Shown: positions 35,801-44,330 of the stretch, piece after piece
How the letters are laid out: each line of letters begins with the position of its first letter
Position numbering within the stretch: the stretch's first letter is position 1
NCBI GenBank assembly: GCA_017525235.1
Contig: JAFXTC010000031.1
Span: 83,587-147,586, forward strand
Direction: 5' to 3'
From: Bacteroidaceae bacterium
GTDB lineage: Bacteria; Bacteroidota; Bacteroidia; Bacteroidales; Bacteroidaceae
DNA length: 64,000 bases
Notes under the pieces: model-generated
What the model was told of the DNA's origin: nothing
Database searches by the model: none
The model's input: the letters and a program-made list of their open reading frames with translations, nothing else
Position numbers and translations under genes: made by a program

Positions 35801-38800
35801 TTAATTAATTTTATAAGTCAGATATTCTGTTGCATTAAGAAAATCCATCAGTTTTTTGCTTACTTGATAGCACTTTGTTTTAGACTTCATATGCAAAACG
35901 ACAGAATCTCCACCTCCGCATATATTCCATTTTACATCAACAGAGGGAGCATCTTGTCCCTTTCCCTTATTCAAACTAGAAGGTTGCTGCATCTCTCGTA
36001 TATGTTTATAAAGCTCGGCCACATCATCACTTTCCAACCTGCTGGAATCAATCATTATGGTAATACTATGGATAAGCTTATCCTTTACATCAGGCAGGAA
36101 CTCTATCTTTCCTATCTTGAGTTCCAAAATATCCTGATTATACTGACGGCCTTGAACACGCCCCGTTATATATACCAGATTGCCTGGCTGTGTGAGATAG
36201 CCCTTCCATTGTGCCCAGTCATTACCGAACAAAGCAATTTCTGCAGAACCGGTATAATCCTCCACCATAACTATTCCGTAAGGTTGGTTTGTCCTGGTAA
36301 TACCTTGACGTTTTAGTCCAGTTACAATGCCACCCAACCTTACGTCGGTATCTTTGAATGGAGTAAGGTCGTTCATCTGTTCCATGTGCAGATTGCAAAT
36401 ACCATTGAGTATTACGCTATATTCATCCAATGGGTGTGCAGAGAGGTAGATTCCCACTAATTCACGCTCTTTGTTGAGTCGTTCCAAATCATTCCATCTT
36501 TCTGTCACAGGAATCGGAGGTTGATGCTTGTCGATAGCCTCCATGCCGAAAAGTGAGAACTGTGCCTCCATCTGAGCTTGCTGATATTGGTTGCCGTATT
36601 TTGTAAGAGAATCGACAAAAAGTTCACCTTTTGCATTGGGAGCAATAAATTGTTCTCGGCTTATCTGTTTAGAGAAAGTATCAAAGGCACCACTCAAAGC
36701 AAGGCATTCTATACCGCATTTCTTGACTGAAGAAATAGAAACACGTTCTACGAAATCAAAGATATCTTTGTACTTGCCGTTCTTTTCACGTTCTGAGATG
36801 ATAGCAGCAGCGGCAGCTTCACCCAATCCTTTGATTCCATTCAGACCGAAACGAATTTGCTGCTTATCGTTCACACCAAAATCAGCATGCGACTCATTGA
36901 CATCAGGCCCTAATACCTCAATCTTCAAGTTTCGGCATTCATCCAGAAGCTTTGTTATTTCTTTGATGTCGTCTTTTCTCCTCGTTAACAAGGCAGCCAT
37001 GAATTCTGCAGGATAATGTGCTTTTAAGTAGGCCGTCTGATATGCGACCCAAGAATAACATGCTGCATGTGATTTATTAAAGGCATAAGATGCAAATTTC
37101 TCCCAATCGCTCCAAATCTTATCCAGTACAACCGGGTCATATCCTCTTTCTTTCCCACCATTGATGAAAAGCGGTTTCATCTCGTCAACAATAGCTTTCT
37201 TCTTCTTACCCATGGCCTTACGGAGCGCATCAGACTGGCCTCTGGTAAATCCTGCCAACAGACGACTTAGCAACATTACTTGCTCTTGGTAAACGGTAAT
37301 GCCGTATGTATCCTTCAGGTACTTTTCCATAACCGGAATATCATACGTAATCTCTTCGTTTCCATTTTTGCGTTTGATAAACGAGGGAATATAATCCATA
37401 GGGCCAGGTCGGTAAAGGGCATTCATGGCAATAAGGTCCTCGAAGACGGTTGGCTTAAGCTCTTTCAAGTATTTCTGCATACCGGCAGATTCAAATTGGA
37501 AGGTTCCTACCGTCAAACCCTTTTGATACAATTGATATGTTAACTCATCGTCAATCGGAATATGGTCAAGGTCTATATCAACTCCGTGCGCTTCCTTGAT
37601 AACCCTACAGGCCTCCTTTAACTCCGAGAGTGTTTTCAGCCCCAGGAAGTCCATTTTAATCAGACCAGTACTCTCTATAACATGCCCGTCATATTGTGTG
37701 ACAGCCGTCTTACGGTCTGGAAAATCTGGGTCGTCAGCCGTAGAGATTGGCACGTGATCTGAAATCGGGTCACGGCAAATAATAAATCCACAGGCATGAA
37801 TACCTGTTCCACGAATCTGACCCTCCAATTGCTGAGCATATTTTATTGTGTCTGCCTCACGGTAATCGGGTGAAGACTGTGCTATCTGCAACTCTGGTGT
37901 ACATGAGATGGCATTCTTCAGGTTCATCTTCATGCCTTCGGGCAAACGGTCTGGTATAGCTTTACAAAGTGCATTGCTCCTATCCAAAGGAAGATCCTCC
38001 ACACGAGCCACATCTTTAATGCTGTTCTTGGTGGCCATAGTGCCGTATGTAATGATATGTGCACAATTCTCATGCCCATACTTATCCATTACCCATTGCA
38101 GCACCTTACCTCGTCCGTCATCCTCGAAATCTGTATCAATATCTGGCAACGAGATACGGTCAGGGTTCAGGAAACGCTCAAATAGCAAATCGTACTTCAG
38201 CGGGTCCAGTTTGGTGATACCCAAACAATAGGCTACCACACTACCTGCCGCGGAGCCACGTCCCGGTCCTACCCAAACATCCAAATCCTTGCGGGCAGAA
38301 TTGATAAAGTCCTGCACAATAAGGAAGTAGCCTGGGAAACCCATCGTTTTCATAATGTGCAGTTCAAAGCGAATACGGTCGTCTACCTCTTTGTCTAACG
38401 GGTCGCCATAGATACGGTGAGCGCCTTCGTAGGCAAGTTTCCCTAAATAATCGGCCTCGAATTTAATCCTGTATAATTTATCATAGCCTCCCAGTTTCTT
38501 TATCTTCTTCTCACCTTCTTCCTTGGGGAGTGGGTTCTCGCCATTTTCGTCACTGGTAAACTCCCTGAACAAGTCTTCTTCTGTAAACTTCTGCCGCCAC
38601 TGCTCCTCCGTACCAAACTCCTCTGGTATCGGGAAGAAGGGCATGATGGGATCTGACTCCAGATCATAAGTCTCCACCTTATTCAGAATCTCTACTGTAT
38701 TGCTGAGGGCCTCGGGAATATCTGAAAAAAGGTCATTCATCTCCTCCTTAGTCTTGAACCATTCTTGCTTGGTGTACAACATGTGAGGCTCAGAAATTTT

Positions 38801-39550
38801 CTTGCCAGTAGAAAGGCACAGCAAGCGCTCATGTGCATCGGCATCATCCTCATTAACGAAATGGCTATCGTTAGTGCACACGAGTTTTATGTTCAGCTCA
38901 TGTGCAATCTTTATCAGTTCGGAATTTGCTATCTGCTGCAAAGGAAAAGTCTCCCTGTTTGCTGCCACATTAGGATTTTTCACCTCATGGCGTTGCATCT
39001 CCAAATAGTAATCGTCGCCGAAGACACCTTTAAACCATTTAGCCGACTGGCGTGCGCCTTCCAAATCACCTTTCAGAATTTTGGATGGCACTTCGCCGGC
39101 AATGCAGGCCGAGCAACAGATAATATCCTCATGGAAGCGTACCAAATCATCGTGGTCGGTTCTTGGTTTATGGTAGAATCCGTCTACCCATGCTCGGGAC
39201 ACCAGTTTAATCAGATTCCTATAGCCGTTCAAGTTCTTTGCCAAGAGTATCAGATGATTACCACTACGGTCAATAGTTGGGTCGGTCATCTGTTCTTTCT
39301 TGCGCCTTGCAACATATACTTCACAGCCAAAGATTGGCTTAAAAGGCTCCAGACCGTCTTTTTTCCTTCCTTTATTAACAGCATTGCAGCAATCGAAGAG
39401 GTCTTTTACGCCAAACATATTTCCGTGATCTGTCAGCGCCATTCCAAGCATTCCGTTACCGATAGCCTTCTCCACCAACTTGGAAATAGAAGCCTGACCA
39501 TCAAGCAAAGAATACTGTGAGTGAACGTGTAAGTGTATAAAATCTTCCAT
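35801..39550 (-). CDS. dnaE: DNA polymerase III alpha subunit
   Basis: The 1249-residue replicative polymerase has an N-terminal PHP domain (HLHVHSQYSLLDG), the polymerase palm with LPDIDTDFEDDGRG (catalytic Asp residues), fingers, a helix-hairpin-helix segment (NGIKGLGEAAAAAIISERE) and a C-terminal OB-fold (VRLGGIVTGLKRQ). It is DnaE-type, not PolC, with no proofreading exonuclease insertion. The start at 39550 (MEDFIHLHVHSQ) is chosen because upstream in-frame sequence crosses the promoter. Confidence 0.97.
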   Translation of the reverse strand: MEDFIHLHVHSQYSLLDGQASISKLVEKAIGNGMLGMALTDHGNMFGVKDLFDCCNAVNKGRKKDGLEPFKPIFGCEVYVARRKKEQMTDPTIDRSGNHLILLAKNLNGYRNLIKLVSRAWVDGFYHKPRTDHDDLVRFHEDIICCSACIAGEVPSKILKGDLEGARQSAKWFKGVFGDDYYLEMQRHEVKNPNVAANRETFPLQQIANSELIKIAHELNIKLVCTNDSHFVNEDDADAHERLLCLSTGKKISEPHMLYTKQEWFKTKEEMNDLFSDIPEALSNTVEILNKVETYDLESDPIMPFFPIPEEFGTEEQWRQKFTEEDLFREFTSDENGENPLPKEEGEKKIKKLGGYDKLYRIKFEADYLGKLAYEGAHRIYGDPLDKEVDDRIRFELHIMKTMGFPGYFLIVQDFINSARKDLDVWVGPGRGSAAGSVVAYCLGITKLDPLKYDLLFERFLNPDRISLPDIDTDFEDDGRGKVLQWVMDKYGHENCAHIITYGTMATKNSIKDVARVEDLPLDRSNALCKAIPDRLPEGMKMNLKNAISCTPELQIAQSSPDYREADTIKYAQQLEGQIRGTGIHACGFIICRDPISDHVPISTADDPDFPDRKTAVTQYDGHVIESTGLIKMDFLGLKTLSELKEACRVIKEAHGVDIDLDHIPIDDELTYQLYQKGLTVGTFQFESAGMQKYLKELKPTVFEDLIAMNALYRPGPMDYIPSFIKRKNGNEEITYDIPVMEKYLKDTYGITVYQEQVMLLSRLLAGFTRGQSDALRKAMGKKKKAIVDEMKPLFINGGKERGYDPVVLDKIWSDWEKFASYAFNKSHAACYSWVAYQTAYLKAHYPAEFMAALLTRRKDDIKEITKLLDECRNLKIEVLGPDVNESHADFGVNDKQQIRFGLNGIKGLGEAAAAAIISEREKNGKYKDIFDFVERVSISSVKKCGIECLALSGAFDTFSKQISREQFIAPNAKGELFVDSLTKYGNQYQQAQMEAQFSLFGMEAIDKHQPPIPVTERWNDLERLNKERELVGIYLSAHPLDEYSVILNGICNLHMEQMNDLTPFKDTDVRLGGIVTGLKRQGITRTNQPYGIVMVEDYTGSAEIALFGNDWAQWKGYLTQPGNLVYITGRVQGRQYNQDILELKIGKIEFLPDVKDKLIHSITIMIDSSRLESDDVAELYKHIREMQQPSSLNKGKGQDAPSVDVKWNICGGGDSVVLHMKSKTKCYQVSKKLMDFLNATEYLTYKIN

Positions 39551-39577
39551 TTTGCCTGCTGTATAATAATAACCGTA

Positions 39578-39607
39578 CAAATATAGTGTTTTTCCCTGAA
39601 ACACAAA
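39578..39607 (-). promoter_or_regulatory. dnaE promoter (TTTG-N18-TATATTTG)
   Basis: On the minus strand TTTG at 39604-39607 and TATATTTG at 39578-39585 are 18 nt apart, 28 nt before the ATG at 39550. Confidence 0.6.
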
Positions 39608-39657
39608 GTCTCGCAAGCCCTTTTGTTGAAGAAAAGTCTAAAATTACCACAAAAGTT

Positions 39658-39688
39658 TTTGATAAATAACAAAATTACCCTAACTTTG
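39658..39688 (+). promoter_or_regulatory. psd-pssA promoter (TTTG-N19-TAACTTTG)
   Basis: TTTG at 39658-39661 and TAACTTTG at 39681-39688 are 19 nt apart, 21 nt before the psd ATG, in the divergent dnaE/psd gap. Confidence 0.8.
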
Positions 39689-39709
39689 TAACCAAAGTAA
39701 ACAAACCCC

Positions 39710-40405
39710 ATGGGAAATAGACTTAAGAAACTGAAGAAGATTAAGAAGATTAGGCTACACCACGAAGGCACTCGCACGTTGGTGTTTGGCGCTATTTTTC
39801 TGATAGCTGTTAATGCATTTCTTCATTTCTTTATTTCCAACCAATTCCCATTCTACCTTTTTGCAGGAGTTAGCATTTGTGTTTACCTGATTCTTGCCAA
39901 TTTCTTCCAGTGCCCCATCCGTTGTTTTGAGGGTGACACAGAAGGTATTGTCATTGCCCCAGCCGATGGCAAGGTGGTGGTAGTTGAGGAAGTTGAAGAG
40001 ACTGAGTATTTCCACGACAAGCGCATCATGGTAAGCATCTTTATGAGCCTTTTTAATGTGCATGCCAACTGGGTTCCTGTAGACGGCACAATAAAGATGG
40101 TTAAACATTACGACGGCAACTTCCATAAGGCTTGGCTGCCCAAGGCTAGCGAAGAGAACGAGCGTTGCACAGTTGTTATTACCACGACCGACGGCACAGA
40201 GATTCTTGCCCGACAGATTGCCGGTGCTATGGCCCGACGTATCGTCACCTATCCGCATGAGGGGGACTCTTGCTTCGTTGACGAGCATTTGGGATTCATC
40301 AAGTTCGGTTCTCGTGTCGACCTCTTCCTGCCCTTAGGAACAGAAATCTGCGTGAAGCTGGGCGATAAGACTGTGGGCAATGAAACTATTATCGCCAAGT
40401 TATGA
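39710..40405 (+). CDS. psd: Phosphatidylserine decarboxylase
   Basis: Psd converts phosphatidylserine to phosphatidylethanolamine and self-cleaves to form a pyruvoyl prosthetic group. The 231 residues have a basic N-terminus, two hydrophobic segments (residues 24-62), [28 protein letters not shown] and the self-cleavage site FGSRVD about 32 residues from the end. This is the short Psd type usual in Bacteroidota. pssA overlaps by 4 nt (ATGA), so two successive steps are translationally coupled. Confidence 0.93.
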   Translation: MGNRLKKLKKIKKIRLHHEGTRTLVFGAIFLIAVNAFLHFFISNQFPFYLFAGVSICVYLILANFFQCPIRCFEGDTEGIVIAPADGKVVVVEEVEETEYFHDKRIMVSIFMSLFNVHANWVPVDGTIKMVKHYDGNFHKAWLPKASEENERCTVVITTTDGTEILARQIAGAMARRIVTYPHEGDSCFVDEHLGFIKFGSRVDLFLPLGTEICVKLGDKTVGNETIIAKL

Positions 40406-41103
40406 AAAAACATATTCCCAACACCATAACATGTTGTAACCTGATAAGTGGCTGCATTGCCACTGGTTGTGCTTTCTATGGGCAGTACCAATGGGCAGTG
40501 CTAATGATTGTGGTGGGTGCCGTCTTTGATTTTTTCGATGGTATGACGGCTCGTGCTCTTGGCGTTTCGTCCCCTATAGGTAAGGAATTGGATTCGCTGG
40601 CCGATGTGGTGACGTTTGGCGTGGCTCCCAGCACTATTGTCTTTTATCTGTTTCACGAGGTACATTACCCCGAGTTACTTGCTCCACTAAAGAGTTTCAT
40701 CCCCTATACGGCTTTTATTATGGCAGCTTTCTCTGCGTTGCGATTGGCCAAGTTCAATTTGGATGAACGACAGACAATGGGATTTATCGGCCTACCCACT
40801 CCTGCCAACGCACTGTTCTGGGGTTCTCTTGTATTGGGGCAACATGCTTTTCTGGTTTCGCTGAAATTCAACGCCGTATTCCTTTTCCTATTCATGCTGC
40901 TTTTCTGCATGTTATTGGTATGCGAGGTTCCCATGCTTGCCCTCAAGTTCAAGGATCTCTCGTGGGAAAAGAACAAGGTAAAGTTCATTTTCCTGCTTGG
41001 CAGCCTTCCTTGCTTCCTTTTGAGCACCAGCTGCTTTGCTGCCATCATCGTGTGGTATGTTGCTTTGTCAATTATTACCGACGTAAGGGCAAGACGCAAA
41101 TAG
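40402..41103 (+). CDS. pssA: CDP-diacylglycerol-serine O-phosphatidyltransferase
   Basis: PssA makes phosphatidylserine from CDP-diacylglycerol and serine. The 233-residue membrane protein has the CDP-alcohol phosphotransferase motif [26 protein letters not shown] and several transmembrane helices. It supplies the substrate of psd, whose gene it overlaps by 4 nt. Confidence 0.94.
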   Translation: MKKHIPNTITCCNLISGCIATGCAFYGQYQWAVLMIVVGAVFDFFDGMTARALGVSSPIGKELDSLADVVTFGVAPSTIVFYLFHEVHYPELLAPLKSFIPYTAFIMAAFSALRLAKFNLDERQTMGFIGLPTPANALFWGSLVLGQHAFLVSLKFNAVFLFLFMLLFCMLLVCEVPMLALKFKDLSWEKNKVKFIFLLGSLPCFLLSTSCFAAIIVWYVALSIITDVRARRK

Positions 41104-41128
41104 TTTTGGAATTATTTGCGCATTTCTA

Positions 41129-42109
41129 TTACCTCTTCTTGGTAAAAGAAAGGGCGGCGGCACCATACAGACCCAAAGCTATAACCAAGAGTGTTTGGAT
41201 GGTGTGAACTACCAAAACGAAGAGGGCTGCATCAATCTGACTGACACCATAGAGAACTAGCACGGTCTTAACGGCAAAATGCCAAGGGCCGGCTCCGTTG
41301 GGTGTGGGAACCAAAACAGCGAAGCAGCCTACCACAAAAGCTACCAATGCGGCCATCGGTCCCAGCTGGGCGGTGTACTGGAAGCAGTAGAACGTCAGGT
41401 AGAAATGCAGGTAGTAGCTGGCCCAGATTCCTATAGAATAAAGGAGGAACAAGACGGGATTCTGCACGTGACGGACGGAGAAAAGACCATCCTTCAAGTC
41501 AGTTAGCACAGCCCGAGTGCGAGAGAAGAAGTTCAGTCGCCACACCAACAAAGCCACTGTGCACAGGATGAGAATGCCGCAAACTACCGTCACCAACCAT
41601 CCTGCAGTAGTGAAAGTACCCAAAAAACCACGAAGAGAGAGACCAGTCTCGGAAAAGAAATTCATGAAGATTGGAATCTGGCAAGCTACCGTTACCAAGG
41701 CCAACAATATCACCATGGTGCTGTCTATTACTCGCTCTGTAACCACCGTTCCTATTCCCCGGCTAAAATTGGTGCCCTCCCAGCGACGTAGGATGCCGCA
41801 GCGTAGCATCTCACCAACTCGGGGTACAACAAGGCTGCTGGCATAAGAGACGAAGACAGCATTAATGCACGTATGCAGTCGGGGCTTCTCGCCCAACGGA
41901 GCCAGCACCTGCTTCCAGCGGAGGGCGCGAAACACCTGTGCCATGATGCCGAAGGGGAAGCTGAGGAGCATCCACGTCCAGGACATCTCGCTCTCAAGGG
42001 CTTGCTTCACATCATCCCAGCGGATGCCGCGATACATCCACCACAAAATGGCGGCTGCCAGGATTAATGGAAGAACAATCTTACCCGTCGAGGAAAATAT
42101 CTTTTTCAC
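41129..42109 (-). CDS. YbhN/UPF0104-type flippase-like membrane protein
   Basis: The 326-residue protein has about eight hydrophobic segments and the signatures VFRALRWKQVLAPLG and VSYASSLVVPRVGEMLRC of the lysylphosphatidylglycerol synthase transmembrane (flippase-like) family. No synthase domain is attached, so it may move lipids or isoprenoid-linked precursors. The start is a GTG at 42109 preceded by GGAAG. It is convergent with pssA. Confidence 0.82.
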   Translation of the reverse strand: MKKIFSSTGKIVLPLILAAAILWWMYRGIRWDDVKQALESEMSWTWMLLSFPFGIMAQVFRALRWKQVLAPLGEKPRLHTCINAVFVSYASSLVVPRVGEMLRCGILRRWEGTNFSRGIGTVVTERVIDSTMVILLALVTVACQIPIFMNFFSETGLSLRGFLGTFTTAGWLVTVVCGILILCTVALLVWRLNFFSRTRAVLTDLKDGLFSVRHVQNPVLFLLYSIGIWASYYLHFYLTFYCFQYTAQLGPMAALVAFVVGCFAVLVPTPNGAGPWHFAVKTVLVLYGVSQIDAALFVLVVHTIQTLLVIALGLYGAAALSFTKKR

Positions 42110-42115
42110 CTTCCT

Positions 42116-42150
42116 AATTATGAATTATGAATTGTGAATTATGAATTATT
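42116..42150. repeat. GAATTATGAATT tandem repeat
   Basis: Units of ATGAATT/GTGAATT form about 35 bp in the gap between the flippase-like gene and ksgA. The ksgA -33 TTG lies inside the array. Confidence 0.65.
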
Positions 42151-42162
42151 ATCGTAACTTTG
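42132..42162 (+). promoter_or_regulatory. ksgA promoter (TTG-N20-TAACTTTG)
   Basis: TTG at 42132-42134 and TAACTTTG at 42155-42162 are 20 nt apart, 28 nt before the ATG. Confidence 0.7.
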
Positions 42163-42190
42163 CAGCAAAATTACAAAAATATCAGCACGT

Positions 42191-43024
42191 ATGAGAAACG
42201 TTAAGCCAAAAAAGTTTCTTGGACAGCACTTTTTGACTGATTTGGGTATCGCCCGCGACATTGCCGAAACGGTGGATGCCTGTCCCGACATCCCCATACT
42301 GGAGGTTGGGCCCGGCATGGGAGTAATGACGCAATTTCTGGTTCAGAAGCCCCGACTGGTGAAGGTGGTAGAGATAGATTTCGAGTCGGTGGCCTACCTG
42401 CGCGAGCACTTTCCCTCACTAGAGGAGAACATCATTGAAGACGACTTTCTAAAGATGCACTTGGAACGCACCTTCCAGGGCAACCCCTTTGTTCTAACGG
42501 GCAACTATCCTTATAATATATCCAGCCAGATATTTTTTAAGATGCTTGACAACAAGGAGCTGATTCCCTGCTGCACGGGTATGATTCAGAAGGAAGTAGC
42601 CGAGCGCATCACTGCCTCTCCAGGCAACAAGACGTACGGCATCCTGAGCGTGCTCATTCAGGCTTGGTACAATGTAGAATATCTGTTTACCGTTCACGAG
42701 CACGTCTTCAACCCGCCGCCAAAGGTCAAGAGCGCCGTCATCCGCATGACCCGTAACGATACCAAGGACTTAGGGTGCGACGAGCGACTCTTCAAACGCC
42801 TAGTGAAGACCACCTTCAACCGAAGGCGCAAGACGCTACGCAACAATATCCGTCCGCTCTTGGGCGAGTTGGATGCCGAACGTGCAAAAGCCGGCCTGCC
42901 TACCATAGACCATACCGCCTTCCTGCAGGATGAGATATTTAACAAACGCCCTGAGCAATTAAGCGTAGCAGAGTTCGTCGACTTAACCCGCCGGGTCAGT
43001 GTAGAGTTGAAAATTGAAAATTGA
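42191..43024 (+). CDS. rsmA: 16S rRNA (adenine(1518/1519)-N6)-dimethyltransferase
   Basis: RsmA (KsgA) dimethylates A1518 and A1519 of 16S rRNA. The 277 residues include GQHFLTD, the SAM site LEVGPGMGVMTQFL, DDFLK and NYPYNISSQIFFK. The length is normal. The last codons (VELKIEN) are encoded by a TTGAAAAT repeat that continues past the stop. corA follows 268 bp downstream from its own promoter. Confidence 0.95.
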   Translation: MRNVKPKKFLGQHFLTDLGIARDIAETVDACPDIPILEVGPGMGVMTQFLVQKPRLVKVVEIDFESVAYLREHFPSLEENIIEDDFLKMHLERTFQGNPFVLTGNYPYNISSQIFFKMLDNKELIPCCTGMIQKEVAERITASPGNKTYGILSVLIQAWYNVEYLFTVHEHVFNPPPKVKSAVIRMTRNDTKDLGCDERLFKRLVKTTFNRRRKTLRNNIRPLLGELDAERAKAGLPTIDHTAFLQDEIFNKRPEQLSVAEFVDLTRRVSVELKIEN

Positions 43025-43036
43025 AAGTTGAAAATT
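43004..43036. repeat. TTGAAAAT tandem repeat across the ksgA stop
   Basis: Four units of TTGAAAAT or TTGAAAGT start in the last codons of ksgA and end at 43036. An inverted array (TTTCAACTT units) lies 60 bp downstream. Confidence 0.75.
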
Positions 43037-43095
43037 AGGCCCCAATAACGGCATAACACAATAATAAAACAATGAAACAACAAAAACAACTGAAT

Positions 43096-43127
43096 AATTT
43101 TCAACTTTCAACTTTCAACTTTCAATT
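43096..43127. repeat. TTTCAAC tandem repeat, inverted relative to 43004-43036
   Basis: Four units of TTTTCAACT/TTTCAACT, the reverse complement of the upstream array. The two arrays could pair into a long hairpin and act as a terminator for ksgA. Confidence 0.7.
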
Positions 43128-43135
43128 AAATATCG

Positions 43136-43143
43136 TAACTTTG
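43136..43143 (+). promoter_or_regulatory. -7 box TAACTTTG of the corA transcript
   Basis: TAACTTTG fits TAnnTTTG and lies about 150 nt before corA, so the message should have a leader of roughly 140 nt. This is long for this window. Confidence 0.65.
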
Positions 43144-43183
43144 CACCCGAAAACAACAAAACAGCATTTAACTAACAAATAAA

Positions 43184-43219
43184 ATGGACGATTATCACGC
43201 GGAGAATTTGAATTTGTAG
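43184..43219 (+). CDS. Possible leader ORF 1 before corA (11 codons)
   Basis: ATG preceded by the A-rich stretch AACAAATAAA, as in real starts of this genome, opens an 11-residue peptide, MDDYHAENLNL, ending in TAG. It lies within the predicted corA leader. It could be a regulatory leader peptide or the start of a decayed small gene. A +1 frame change at its TAG would join it to the open frame ending at 43289. Confidence 0.3.
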   Translation: MDDYHAENLNL

Positions 43220-43221
43220 CC

Positions 43222-43249
43222 GCCCGGAGCATCTGAAGGAACTCCCGGC
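43222..43249 (+). promoter_or_regulatory. Imperfect hairpin in the corA leader
   Basis: GCCCGGAG and CTCCCGGC, 12 nt apart, pair except for one central C-C mismatch. It lies between the two tiny ORFs and could be a folding element of the leader. Confidence 0.35.
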
Positions 43250-43262
43250 AGGCAACATTGTT

Positions 43263-43289
43263 ATGGACCCTTTTAAGCCAGAGTACTGA
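43263..43289 (+). CDS. Possible leader ORF 2 before corA (8 codons)
   Basis: ATG opens MDPFKPEY, ending TGA 3 nt before the corA ATG. Four of its eight residues are Asp, Glu or Pro, the residue types that destabilise ribosomes at low magnesium in the enterobacterial mgtA leader peptide. The frame is open back to 43212 without another ATG (ICSRPEHLKELPAGNIV). A role in magnesium-dependent control of corA is inference. Confidence 0.35.
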   Translation: MDPFKPEY

Positions 43290-43292
43290 AAG

Positions 43293-44219
43293 ATGCAAAC
43301 ATACTGGAACACTACGAATGGTCTGCGTACCATCGACAAATGGGAACCCAATTGCTGGGTTCAGGTTACATGCCCCACACAGGAAGATGTTGACTTTCTG
43401 GAGAAAACACTAGGAATCCCCGACTATTATATTTCCGATATTGCCGATACCGATGAGCGTGCCCGTTACGACATCGACGAGGGATGGATTCTTATCATCC
43501 TGCGTATCCCCTACGTGAAGGAAATGAAGAGCCGCACCCCCTACACCACCATCCCCTTGGGTATTATTATGAAGGGCGATGTACTGATTACGGTGTGTAA
43601 CTTCGAGACTAACATGATGATAGACTTCGTGAGTTATCAACAGAAACGCGGACTGGGCTTCACCGACTCCGTGGATATGATTTTCCGACTCTTCCTCTGC
43701 AGCGCCGTCTGGTATCTGAAGCGCTTGAAACAGATAAGTCTGCTTATCGACAAGGCTAAGCGCAATCTGGATCGCAACGTAAACAATACGGATATCATTG
43801 CACTGAGCCGCCTCCAAGACAGCCTCACCTACTTTGTAACATCTATCAGAGGAAATGAGAACCTGCTCTCGAAACTGAAATTCAAACTGCCTGTTGATGA
43901 GTTGGATGCCGATATGATTGAGGACGTCAATATTGAGATGAGTCAGGCTCGCGAAACCTGCAACATATATACCAACATTCTTGACTCCACTATGGACACC
44001 TATGCCAGCATTATTAATAATAATGTAAGTAGCGTCATGAAAGTGCTCACCAGTATCAGCATTATTCTGATGTTTCCCACACTCATCGCCAGTTTGTTCG
44101 GCATGAACCTTATTAACGGAATGGAGCAAGTATGGTGGGGATTCCCCTTTGCTGTAGTCCTCTCAATAGGCGTAACGGTGCTCTTCTGGTGGTATTTCAA
44201 ACGAAAAACGTGGATTTAA
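43293..44219 (+). CDS. corA: CorA-family magnesium/cobalt transporter
   Basis: CorA is a homopentameric Mg2+ channel of the inner membrane. The 308-residue protein has a soluble N-terminal domain, a long stalk helix (about 140-240) and two C-terminal transmembrane helices with the selectivity motif GMN (SLFGMNLING). The length and basic tail (WYFKRKTWI) are normal. It has a long leader with two tiny ORFs. Confidence 0.92.
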   Translation: MQTYWNTTNGLRTIDKWEPNCWVQVTCPTQEDVDFLEKTLGIPDYYISDIADTDERARYDIDEGWILIILRIPYVKEMKSRTPYTTIPLGIIMKGDVLITVCNFETNMMIDFVSYQQKRGLGFTDSVDMIFRLFLCSAVWYLKRLKQISLLIDKAKRNLDRNVNNTDIIALSRLQDSLTYFVTSIRGNENLLSKLKFKLPVDELDADMIEDVNIEMSQARETCNIYTNILDSTMDTYASIINNNVSSVMKVLTSISIILMFPTLIASLFGMNLINGMEQVWWGFPFAVVLSIGVTVLFWWYFKRKTWI

Positions 44220-44292
44220 TCTACTTTTCCCGAAAAAAAAGCACGTTTTTTTAGGTTATAAGGGATATTTTACCTTATTTTGCTTTTCACAA

Positions 44293-44308
44293 CTCCCAAA
44301 AATGGGAG
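44293..44308 (+). promoter_or_regulatory. Short hairpin in the leader of the DUF349 gene
   Basis: CTCCCA-AAAA-TGGGAG is a perfect 6-bp stem 23 nt before the ATG. No clear -7 box is visible in this gap. The hairpin could affect start-site access. Confidence 0.4.
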
Positions 44309-44330
44309 AAGGTAACACTTAAATTAATAA

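Noticed and set aside
38765-39520. A 251-codon plus-strand open frame inside dnaE
   Set aside because: It is antisense to the conserved PHP and polymerase region and shows no protein-like signature.
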